Assembly (NCBI GenBank): GCA_029717555.1
Contig: JAMDHS010000045.1
Coordinates: 113,199 to 177,198, forward strand
Origin: Peribolospora baueri
Lineage: Eukaryota > Basidiomycota > Peribolosporomycetes > Peribolosporales > Peribolosporaceae
Direction of reading: 5' to 3'
Length of the DNA: 64,000 nucleotides
The translations under genes and the position numbers were made by a program. A model generated the notes under the pieces. The model saw nothing but the letters and a program-made list of their open reading frames with translations, was not told the DNA's origin and made no database searches. The first letter of the stretch is position 1, and every line of letters begins with the position of its first letter. Positions 1 to 9,374 of the stretch are shown one piece after another.

Positions 1-1256
1 TGCGCTCGTGCCCTTCCACAGACCGCCTCGCCGCAGATGATTGAGCTGCTCAAGGAGCTCCGAACAAAGTGCGCCACCGGCTTCGTAGGCGGCTCCAATC
101 TGTCCAAGATCAGGGAGCAACTCGAGGTCAAGGGTCAGGACGGTGAGTTGGGTTCGAAGAGAAAGGAACTCGCGAATGGGCTGTGCGACTAGGTTGGAAA
201 GTCACGTTGAGGTGGGAGCGAGTGAGGAGGACGCTATCCGCTCCAGCTGACCACTTGCCATCTCTTCCCCTTTTCTATTCTCCTTCGCCTTATGCGTTGT
301 TCTCCAGTCGTCCAAGAGTTTGACTACTGCTTCGCAGAGAACGGTTTGACGGCGTACAAACTCGGCAAGGAGGTCGCCTCACAGTCTTTCATCAACCACG
401 TAGGGGAGGAAAAGTACAAGGCACTGGTCAACTTTATCCTGCACTACGTCGCCGATATGGACATCCCCATCAAGAGGTGCGTCCATCTTTGTCCACGGTC
501 AGCAGTGGTCGGGTTGGAACCCGCGCTCACGATTTCCCTCCTCGTCTTCTCTTTCGTCACTTATAGAGGCACTTTCGTCGAGTTCCGCAATGGCATGATC
601 AACGTCAGCCCGCTCGGCCGCAATGCCTCGAAGCAGGAGCGCGACGAATTTGAGCGGTATGACAAGGTTAGCTCTCTTCCCCGTCTCAGGGCGGTTTTTT
701 CATGAGGAGTGTAGGCGAGTCTTTCTCTGCGATGGACGGATGATCTGACCGTACGAACGTTCTTTTTCGTCGTTTCCCTCCTCCCACCAGCAACATCAAG
801 TCCGCGCAGCCTTTGTCAAAGTCCTGCAAGAGAAATTCGCTTCGTACGGCCTGACATTCAGCATCGGAGGCCAAATCTCCTTCGACGTCTTCCCCACGGG
901 CTGGGACAAGACGTATGCGCTTCGCCATGTCGAGAAGGAGGGTTTCGAGCAGATCCATTTCTTCGGTGACAAGACTTACAAGGTGGGCGAACGGACGATG
1001 TTGGACGCGGAATGGGGAAGGCATCAGAACGACTCCTCGACGAGTCATATTCCTCGCATTCTCACGGTCATGAGTTGTTGCAGAGCGGTGGATATGGAAG
1101 CTGAGACCGTGCTTGCCTTTATCTTTGCTTCCTATCCCCCTCTGGCCGCTTTAGGGCGGCAACGACTACGAGATCTTCACCGACCCTCGCACCATCGGCC
1201 ATGCCGTTTCCAGCCCGGACGACACGGCGGCAGAGCTGAAGAAGCTCTTCTGGTAA
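1..1256 (+). CDS. SEC53: Phosphomannomutase (5' truncated by window edge)
   Basis: Converts mannose-6-phosphate to mannose-1-phosphate in the cytosol, feeding GDP-mannose for glycosylation, GPI anchors and cell-wall mannan. Five exons are visible: 1-142, 308-476, 567-666, 791-982 and 1155-1256; joined they give one frame ending in TAA after a C-terminal ELKKLFW. Family motifs seen: [32 protein letters not shown], the substrate/dimer region [36 protein letters not shown] and [16 protein letters not shown] with the Mg-binding acidic residues of the HAD fold. The N-terminal nucleophile motif (DxDxT) lies outside the window, so the start cannot be given. The match to eukaryotic PMM is strong throughout, with no gaps or frame breaks. 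Confidence 0.95.
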
Positions 1257-2029
1257 ACGGTTATCGGTTTGGATCCCCCTCACCTTCTACTTCCCTTCAC
1301 CATCGAGACTTCCCAATTCACTCGGACGTGGACGAGCTAGACCGGGTGGTCGAAAGACGGGCTTTCAGCGGACTTTTTTGGATTTCGGTCGTCGGACATT
1401 GGCGACGGGACTCACCACTCCTCTCTTATTCCTTTCTTTCCTGTTTACCTCTACTGGACGCGGCTAACCCACATCTAGATATCACTGCACGAACTCGGTA
1501 CTGTGGAAGTTCCGTCTACTCTCTGATATGATCAAAAGTTCTTCAGCTTCGTCGCTCGCGCCTAAGCAAGACGGATGGTACCGTGAAAATGACTGGATTC
1601 ATCGCCGTCTGGAGCCGACCTATGACGAACGACATCGTGAAAGGGTGTTCGTAAACATAAAAGAACAGAGAAGCCAAAAGGGTATGGCGCGACACGTGCG
1701 TCGCATGAAGGATATCAAGTACAGGGTGAAGTACAACGACCGAGCTGACTAGTCTATGAGCGCGATTGGGGAGGTGAGGAGCGGTATAGTTGAGGTGAAC
1801 GGTGACGATTGGAACCAGAGGGTGGCAAAAGAAGAAGGGCCGGTGGTGGTAGTGGATTCGGATGTGCGAACCGGACTTTATGGCGGCCGCGAACTGACCA
1901 TTGGCGAAGGGCTGATGTGCGGAGAGCGGTTGCCCACCTCGCTCGGAACCGGCGGTATCAAGCGCGGTCGAGACGGAGTGGAGTTTGACGATGCGGTCTC
2001 CTCCTTGGACAAAAAGGTCGACGGCGCAG
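1257..2029. other. Convergent intergenic region
   Basis: Holds the 3' flanks of the phosphomannomutase gene and of the J-domain protein gene, which end towards each other. Several overlapping open frames on both strands run through it, but none has a recognisable motif or splice structure. I see no gene or RNA here. Confidence 0.5.
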
Positions 2030-3563
2030 TCAACCCATGTATCCCTCGCCCTTCTCCAACAGACCGACGGCAAGACCGAGGCCCCAAGCCACACGAGGGC
2101 CCAGCAAGCCGTCCTTCTGCGTCATGCCGGGCCGAGCGTCCACCTCGTCGTCTTCGTCCTCATCCACCCATCCCTCGACTTCATCTCCGTCGTGTCCGGC
2201 CTCTAAACCCCTCGTCTCTCCGCGACTTCTCGCCTCCTCTTCCTCGCTGTCCTCCTGTCGCATGACCTGATCGATAGCCATGGGTATGCTCAGCGTCACT
2301 CGGGCGAGCTGCATCGTAAGGCGAAGCCGCCCAAAGACGTCGAAATACGAAAGCTGTCGTAAGGAGTGTTGGATCTCGTACAGGCGAATTAGCTCGAACT
2401 TGACCACTCTTAGGTACAACTTTTGACCGGCTAAGGGAAGGAGAGCGCAGTGTGGATATGAGATGCCGATTCGGATGGTGAGAGAACAAGAACGCCGTTG
2501 CAGAAGCGACTCACTCAGAAGCACTTCTCGCATCTTGCGAAACACGCTTTCCAAATTCTCCACAGCGCTCTCGCCCAAATTGAGGCCGGGATTGCCTTCA
2601 TTTGCGGCGTCTGCGTATGAGGACAAGGACAAGGCGTTTGCTTAAGTCTATACTCATCCACGAGCGCGGTCATCATATTTTCTATACTCACTGACAAACA
2701 CCCGGACCATCTCAAAATCGCCCTCCATGAACTCGCAAAACACCTGATATAGCACGCTGTTCAGCGTATCTTCCCCCGCCATGCCGCGTCCGTACGACCC
2801 TATCCCTTCGCCGTCCGCCATCGCCGACGCATAGTCCGTACGCCCGCTGAGATCGTAGATTCTGCGAGAGGATGGCTTGGAGAGCGTCTCGTATGCGAAG
2901 GAGAGCTTCTGGAAAGCCGACGTCGACGGCGGGTAATTTGGAAATTTGCTGCAAAGTCAAAGACGAATCGACGAGAATGAGAGATAGGCAATCCTCATTC
3001 GCCAACGCGGCTCTCCTCGACGGCTGTTTCCATTACTCACTCAGGATGGCACACCCTGCTTCTACTCAGAAATGCCCGCCTGATCTCCTCCGTCTTGCAC
3101 TTGCGGTTCGATATGCCCAGCACGACGTAAAGATCCTCAGCGGCTAGAACAGAATCCACCATGGCATACTTTGCCTCGTTACCGGCACGATCTGCTGCCA
3201 CCTTCGACGATTCTGCTTCGTATTCTCCGGCAAGTGGAACTCGGTTGGAGCTGGCGCCATTGGTTGAGGAATGGAGGTCGCGACTAGACGGGAAGGTCGC
3301 GCCGCCGCCCGCTGAGCGGCGGGAACGCCGAGCGGCTGCATTGGCACCAGGCGACGATGGTAGTTCCTTAGATCCAAAGGCGTAGCTCGACGCTGTGAGC
3401 AAAGCAAGAGCGGTTCAAAGTGAGCAGCTTCGCACTTGCACAGCGCCATACCTTGTGCGAAGTCCCCAGAGGCAGACGCCTTGCCTTCTTGTCATTGCTC
3501 GGCGCACAGAGTGAGTGGTGTCTACTCACCGGTGTTGTACAAGTAGTCAAATACAAGGACCAT
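2030..3563 (-). CDS. J-domain (DnaJ-like) co-chaperone
   Basis: J-domain proteins stimulate Hsp70 ATPase activity. Exons on the minus strand: 3563-3530, 3392-3041, 2948-2692, 2610-2515, 2430-2030 (1140 nt, 379 aa). The ATG opens a short exon MVLVFDYLYNT. The J domain is at about residues 90-155: DLYVVLGISN, an arginine-rich helix, and the diagnostic HPD, whose Asp codon is split across an intron (CHPDKF), then AFQKLSFAYETLSKPSSRRIYD. Downstream are FCEFMEGDFEMVRVFV and YLRVVKFELIRLYEIQ helices, then a strongly acidic tail (DEDEDDEVD). There is no Gly/Phe region, zinc finger or membrane segment, so it is a class C type protein; the specific subfamily is not recognised. It is divergent from SGT2, another Hsp70 partner. 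The 3' end could extend by a further intron. Confidence 0.85.
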
Positions 3564-4026
3564 GTTTTCCGTCTATGACGAGCCTTCCTCCGACAGAGCA
3601 GAAGGGTAAGGAGGGGTCTGACCAAACTAGCGTCCGTCTTCGAGTTGCAAGCGATCAAAATGCGGGAGGACGTTTGGGGCCGCTGATAGTGACGCTCGTA
3701 ACAGCATCAAAGGTGCGGCTGTAGAGACAGACGCAAGCGAACCAGCGTCCGTCCAGATGGAGGAGCCGCTCACACGAAGGTGGAAAGAAGCTAGGAGGAG
3801 TGAAGGCAATCATGGTCTTTGTCCTGTCCGTCGTGGACAAGCAGACGCGGCAAGCACGTGAAGGGGGATAAGGAGTAGGGTTATCACAGCCCCCGCTCAT
3901 GTCCGGCTTCGAGCGAGGACTATGATCAGGCACGACGGCCACGTGGACCGCAGGCCACGTCCTCGACAACAACCTGACGGCGCTATACCTTCGGCCATAT
4001 CCTCCTCCTCCACGTTTGGCGCTCCG
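3564..4026. promoter_or_regulatory. Shared divergent promoter, J-protein / SGT2
   Basis: About 460 bp separate the start codons of the minus-strand J-protein and the plus-strand SGT2 gene, so both promoters must lie here or overlap the genes. I found no canonical heat-shock element or TATA box that I can defend. Confidence 0.5.
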
Positions 4027-5523
4027 ATGGCAGAGAACAAGAAGTCGCTTGCCCTCGCGGTGATTGAGTGGCTTAAGGACTCTCTCAATGACGGTACGAT
4101 CCGCCAGGACGACCAGGAGAGCATCGACGTGGCGACGCAATGCATCTCTGAGGCGTTCGGCATCGACCCAGAGGACGAGCAGCAGAAGAACAAATACTCC
4201 ATTCGGCCAGCCAAGTTGCAGCAAATTTTCGATGTTGCTCTTAAGGCTCAGCAGAGGCAGAGGGCGGTGAGCATGCTTAGGTGGCGCCAGGTAGGCTGTC
4301 TGGTAAGTTGGAGACGGCGTGCTGACTTTAGCCACCGGCCGTCGTCCACAGGACCAACCCGCCGCGTCCACCTCCTCCACGCAAGCTCCATCTTCCGGCG
4401 CTAATCCGGCGGCCACCACGCCTGATCCGGAGTCACTTACCAAGGCAGAGGCGCTCAAAGCAGAAGGCAATAAGTTGATGTCGGACAAGTCGTACGAAGG
4501 CGCGGTGGTCAAGTACACCGAGGCGATCAACCTCGCACCGAATCAGGCCGTCTACTTCTCCAACAGAGCGGCCGCTTACTCCCAACTGGGCCGATATGAC
4601 GAGGCGATTGAGGATGCCAGGCAGGCGGCCAGGGTGGACCCCAAGTTCAGCAAGGCGTACTCGCGTCTGGGGTGAGTTATCGAGCGCTCTTCCGTCGCCT
4701 CCCGTCTTTCACATCTCGCCAATACTGACAAGCTTGTCGACGCCCTGGTTCCGCTACAGCCACGCTCTGTACTCTTCCGGTCGCTTCTCGGAAGCGGCAA
4801 CGGCGTACCAGCAAGGTCTCGATCTCGACCCGACCTCGACTCTCATGAAGACTGGCCTGGAAACCGCCCAAGCGCGAGCGCGAGAAGCCGAAGGGTCTTC
4901 TGACGTGTCTCAAAATGCTGGTGCCGATGGTCCAGATGCAGGCGCCGGTGCCGGAGGAAGTGGATTCGGCGGTTTCCCAGGTATGGGCGGTGCGGGTGGC
5001 ATGCCGGATCTGTCAAGCATCATGAACAACCCCATGTTCTCCCAGATGGCGCAGAACTTGTGAGCTTTGTACGTCTTTCGCTCCTCAGGAAATACGTCTC
5101 CGGGCTGATTTGCGACTGCCAATGTCGGCATCGTTATCCTTTGCCTTGTCTTCCAGGATGGCGAACGGCGGACTGGACAGGCTCTTGCAGAACCCACAGC
5201 TCCGTCAGATGGCCGAGGGCTTCGGCCAGGGTGGGGGTATGCCGGACATGAGCCAGCTGGGCCAGCTCATGAACGACCCCTCCATGCGAGAAATGTGAGT
5301 GCCGCTTTCGTTTCGTTTGTACTTCAAGCCGTCGCCTAGTGGTAGCTCCTCGCCTCCGTGATACCGTTAGACTTTCGTTAGGGTGCGCATCAAGGTTTGC
5401 TTACCGATATCGGGTTTTCCGGCTCGTAGGGCGCGCAACATGATGGGTGGCTTCGGTGGTGGAGCGCGCGGGGAGGAGGACGAAAATGCTGGATCAGGCC
5501 CGAACAGCGGCGCCTACTCTTGA
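4027..5523 (+). CDS. SGT2: Small glutamine-rich TPR co-chaperone (Sgt2/SGTA)
   Basis: Cytosolic adaptor that receives tail-anchored membrane proteins and hands them to the Get4/Get5-Get3 pathway, also binding Hsp70/Hsp90 tails. Exons: 4027-4266, 4352-4671, 4760-5059, 5157-5294, 5430-5523 (1092 nt, 363 aa). An N-terminal homodimerisation domain (MAENKKSLALAVIEWLKDSL, CISEAFGID) precedes a TPR block starting near residue 105 (KAEALKAEGNKLM, YFSNRAAAYSQLGRYDEAIEDA, HALYSSGRFSEAATAYQQGL). The C-terminal client-binding part is Gly/Met/Asn-rich with STI1-like motifs (MNNPMFSQMAQNL, LLQNPQLRQMAEGF, NDPSMREMARNMMGG). An in-frame ATG lies upstream at 3922, but the chosen ATG matches the usual family start. 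Confidence 0.95.
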
Positions 5524-5906
5524 CGCTCCGGGTGACTGGGGGCTCAAACAAACGTTTCGTTCGTCGCGAGTCGCTGTTATTCTTACCCATTCTTTTCGGC
5601 ATACACGTCGCCTGAAGACTGGTCAATCTAGTAGTGCCCAGAAGATGTTCCCACGTCCGACCAAATGAAGACGGGACTTCGTGGCGATGACGCGACTCGG
5701 AGCATTGACAAATCTGTATATGCGTCAATGACGCTCGCTAAGACACCCTGGGCATTTCCTATTGCTGGCCTTTTTCTGAATTTGCTTCAACGGATCGGTG
5801 ACGCTATTAAAAAAGCGTGCTTGATAAGCCCCCTCGATGATCTACCGACGTCGAAGAAACCGTCCCCTTCTGATCCTTCTGGCTACGATACTCAAACCTC
5901 TCAACC
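5524..5906. other. Intergenic, SGT2 3' flank and upstream of MLRQ-like gene
   Basis: Tandem intergenic DNA; overlapping open frames show no family motif. Nothing else supported. Confidence 0.5.
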
Positions 5907-6538
5907 ATGTCGAACTCCATCCCACCCCGCGAAGTGGATGAGCCGGTGCAGAACCGGTTCGTCAAAGGCCTCAAAACAATCAATAGGTTTGCCAAGAGGG
6001 ATCCCGCGCTGTACCCTTTGTTGGCGATCGTAGGTGTTTGCTCCTATCTTGCGTGATCCATAGCTTTTCGAGAGGACTGCTTGACAGCAGTCAAGGTGAA
6101 GGCGGCACGGCTACGGCTTGGGGAGGAAGTCTTGGCTGAGCAGGAGAGAGCTAGGAGAGGAGAGGAAAGCAGATTGATTGATGTTCTGTGAAAGAAGACT
6201 GAGGCCAGTAATTCTTACCAACTTGACCTCAACTTCTTTCCATCTCCACCGTGAACGGGAAGGGTGAGCTTTTTTTGCAAAAAGGGTAGCCTTGGCATTC
6301 TCATCTCGCCCCGAGTCTCGTTCTCAAATATAGGAAGATATAGTAGATGACATCGTCACGCCCCTTCTTTCTTCCATTTCCTTCTTCGCTCCCTCGTTTC
6401 CCCCCCGTCTCCCGTTCGCACACGCACAAAGCATGCACAATGTATGGAGTGGCCGGGTATATGTATGGCACAAAGGCGCTCGCCAAGCCGATCTGGGAAG
6501 GACCGCCGAGGCCTGCCCAGGAAAAGTCACATATGTGA
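5907..6538 (+). CDS. MLRQ/B12D-type small mitochondrial respiratory protein
   Basis: Two exons, 5907-6033 and 6432-6538, give a 77-residue protein. Its centre reads RFAKRDPALYPLLAIV then CTMYGVAGYMYGTK, a single hydrophobic segment preceded by the D-P-A-L-Y-P-L motif typical of the B12D/MLRQ (NDUFA4-like) family, which is associated with respiratory complex I or IV in the inner mitochondrial membrane. The N-terminus MSNSIPPREVDEP is not a classical presequence. The intron (398 nt) is long for this window and its donor (GTGTTT) is weak, so an extra small exon cannot be excluded. Family assignment is by motif; the exact complex it joins is inference. Confidence 0.75.
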
Positions 6539-7070
6539 GCACGTTCAAGTAGCCCCATTCCCCGCTTTTTTTTTTTTGTCATTCCTGTGCGACTAAAAGG
6601 TCGTTTCCATTTTAACCTTCTTGGTCCTCCGTCTCTCCACTGAACTTAACCGCCCGTCACCATCACTTTGTACCGCCCTGGGATTTTTTTCCCATAGGCC
6701 CTCTCCGGACACCCGAGCAGGGCGTAAACGCAGCCTTCCAGGTACGGGGGAGGACGTGTTAGAGGCGAGGCAGCGCGCCAGGGAGCCTGGGAACGGCAGG
6801 GGCACTCTTTCGGAACATCAGGAGGGTGGTGTCAGGAAGTCGAGCGCTGCGTAGCCATCGCACGAGTGAGGCTGGGAAGAGGGTTCTAACGACGATGCGT
6901 TGTTGGGTTCGCTTACACACATTTTCATCTAGTGCGGTCACACGTCTCGCCTGATGACTTTTTTTTCGCATTTGCCCTGCGTTTGCGTCTACATCCTGCC
7001 TGTTGCCAAGTCGATGAATACAGTTTCGAGCGAAATTGGCCTCTCCCGTCTACTCCATCTCCTTCAGCGT
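6539..7070. other. Convergent intergenic region
   Basis: 3' flanks of the MLRQ-like gene (+) and the E2 gene (-). A T-run follows the first gene near 6567. No gene or structured element recognised. Confidence 0.5.
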
Positions 7071-9044
7071 TTAATGTAAATGTCCGAGCATGCGCCCAGG
7101 ACGCTCGACTAGATCTTTCCAATCTTGCACGAACCTGTAAGATGCGAAATCAACGAATCCCATCAGAACAGGGGAAAAGGACTCGTCAGAGGCGGTCGCT
7201 ACGGAGAGGAGAAAAGCGGTAATGGGATCGTAAACTCGCCTAGCAAGCTCTGCGCCTTCGACGACACGGTGGTCCCCCGTAAAGCTGACGGCCATGAGTT
7301 TGCGCCTCACTACCCTGTCTGGATCGTCTCCGAGCGACGACGAAACCTCACCCTCTCTCCATCCGGGACATTCGCTCGCAAACCTGGGCAAACTCCTCGT
7401 CCTACCCAGTGCGCCAATGATCAACTGTCCCGTGGGCGGGATGAGAGGATGACAGTAAGTGCCCCCTCCGACGGCGCCGATGTTACTCAGCGTCACCGTG
7501 CCTGTCCTCCCGCCAGGGTTCAGGTCTGAGGGGGAAAGACCGCGGGACGTCATGGAGCGGGACTGAAGGCGCGTGATGCGGCTCGCGAGCGCGTAGGACG
7601 AGGAGTCCTGCACGGAGGGGAGCGTCGGAGTGAGGAGACCGTTCGGGCTGGAGAGAGCTATGGAGATGTCGTGCGTCGTTCGACGGACTAGATGCGCTTG
7701 TTCAGTAGGGGCCGATCCTGGCGTAGGAGAGCTGAGGGTGCAGAGAAATAGCGGATGGCGATGAAGGGCGATGGAGAGCGCCTTGACAAGGAGTGGGAGC
7801 AGCGTCATCCTGTCGTACTTCCCGTCTTCTTCGACCGTTTCTTCTTCCGCCATCATCGTCGCCCTCAATTCATCCCTGACGACGGTGCTTTCGCCCGCAG
7901 TCCCTTTGTCTAAGCCACTGGTCTTTCGGTACGATTGCGGAATGCCCGTAGAGAGCAGCTTGCGCAAAGCATCGAGCTCGGTCACGTCTATTTCGTCCGA
8001 GTAGCCGAAGTGCGGCACCGAGAGCGTCGAAGTCATGGCGCGGAACATTGCGCGGCGGACAGGCGAAAGGGCGATCTTCCGAGTCTCTGTGGTGCTTTCC
8101 AATGCAGATTGCGCGGATGGACGGTCCGTATCTGTGCCAGCCTGGCCGGAAGAAGAGACGAAGCGTATCACGTCCTCCTTGGTGACACGGCCAGACTTGC
8201 CGGTACCTTGAACTTGCCTAAGATCGACAGACTGTTCGCGGGCCACGCGCCGCACGGCCGGTGTGGCCAAAAGATAGTCGTCTGAACCCTGAATACCATT
8301 TGAAGAGGCTTGCAGAGAGGGGTCTGGGTGACCGTACGGTGCTTTTGCGAGCTCGGGTGCTGTCGTCGGCGGCGCCTCGTGAACCTCCTTGGAAGCCTCG
8401 GGAGCAGCTTCAGAGCTCGCTTGTGCGACGTCTGACGTACCCGTCTCCGCCTCAACTTCTTCCTCAATCTCGCAAAGCGGCTCGCCCACCCTGGCGACGT
8501 CGCCAACCTTGTATTTGAGGCTGACGACGCGGCCGGCGTATCGAGAGGTGATCTCGACGGAGGCCTTGTCCGACTGCACTTCGGCAATGGGATCGAACTC
8601 TTGTACCACGTCGCCGGGAGAAACGTTCCTGGACGTAGAATAAATCCATCATAGAAAAATGAAAATGCATTACTTTAATAGGTCTGGCCGGTGGGGTGGT
8701 CTTATCCTCTTGCCTCCTCGCCGATGCGACTCGGCACTCGTGGCTGGACCTCACCACTTGATAATCTCGCATTCTGTGATTCCCTCGCCCACGTCGGCAA
8801 GCAAGAACGGCTTAATGACCTTTCCGGGGTTGAGAGAGATGTAAGATGAATGGAATGTCCTTTGTGAAACAGAGGTCGAAGTCAGTTGCGACGCAGCATG
8901 GTCGAAGTCGAAGGGCCTAAGTCGGAAGGAGGAGGGGGATGCGAGTTGGATGTAAGAGCGGCGCTGGAGAGCGAGAGCTCTCGGAGCGAGGTGTCTTTGG
9001 AGCAGGGAACGTGCGAAGGGAGAGAAAGAGATGGAGAGACGCAT
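7071..9044 (-). CDS. DBT: Branched-chain 2-oxoacid dehydrogenase E2 (dihydrolipoyl transacylase)
   Basis: Mitochondrial matrix core enzyme that moves acyl groups from E1-bound intermediates of Leu/Ile/Val breakdown to CoA. Exons: 9044-8755, 8628-7240, 7134-7071 (580 aa). An Arg-rich, acid-free N-terminus (MRLSISFSPFARSLLQRH) looks like a mitochondrial presequence. The lipoyl domain starts near residue 80 (LLADVGEGITECEIIKW) with the lipoyl Lys at about 118 in SDKAS. The peripheral-subunit-binding domain is near 217-255 (ATPAVRRVAREQ, GTGKSGRVTKEDV), then the catalytic domain (SPVRRAMFRAMT, GTVTLSNIGAVGGG). The active-site loop reads GDHRVVEGAELAR, Glu in place of the usual Asp of HxxxDG. The last intron (7135-7239) starts with GC rather than GT; this gives the expected ending RFVQDWKDLVERPGRML. 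BCKD rather than PDH/OGDH identity follows from overall similarity. Confidence 0.88.
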
Positions 9045-9374
9045 AGCGAAGATGGTGGTGTCGAGCGAAAACCCATTCAAATTTCCCTCACTTGGTCGCC
9101 GTCCACCTCACGTACCCCACACACCAAAGCACGTGGTCGTCGCGCGCTGGCACGTGGTCACGTTTCTGCGCGCGTTCTACGACTACTGCGGCTGGCGGCC
9201 ATCATCAGCACCAGCACATCGACATCTTCTCGGAACGAACGCCCGCTCATGTACAGGTTCCTATCTCTTTCACCCGTCCTCTATCCGTCTACAGTGGGCC
9301 GCCCATCGTGACCAGAAGCTGAACGTGTAATGCAAGCACATATGCACGACAGACGGAGAAACAACGGCTGACGC
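9045..9374 (-). promoter_or_regulatory. E2 upstream region with two CACGTGGTC elements
   Basis: Between the tandem minus-strand E2 and scramblase genes. Two identical CACGTGGTC elements (9130-9138 and 9151-9159) lie 21 bp apart, about 86 and 107 bp upstream of the E2 start codon. CACGTG is the core E-box bound by bHLH factors such as Cbf1/USF. Function here is inferred from position and repetition. Confidence 0.45.

Noticed and set aside
3655-4530. 291-codon open frame on the minus strand
   Set aside because: Antisense to SGT2 and its promoter, no motif, typical GC-rich shadow frame.
7140-7239. Continuous E2 C-terminus without an intron
   Set aside because: Read-through inserts 35 residues unlike the family exactly where conserved residues should join; the GC-AG intron restores the expected alignment.
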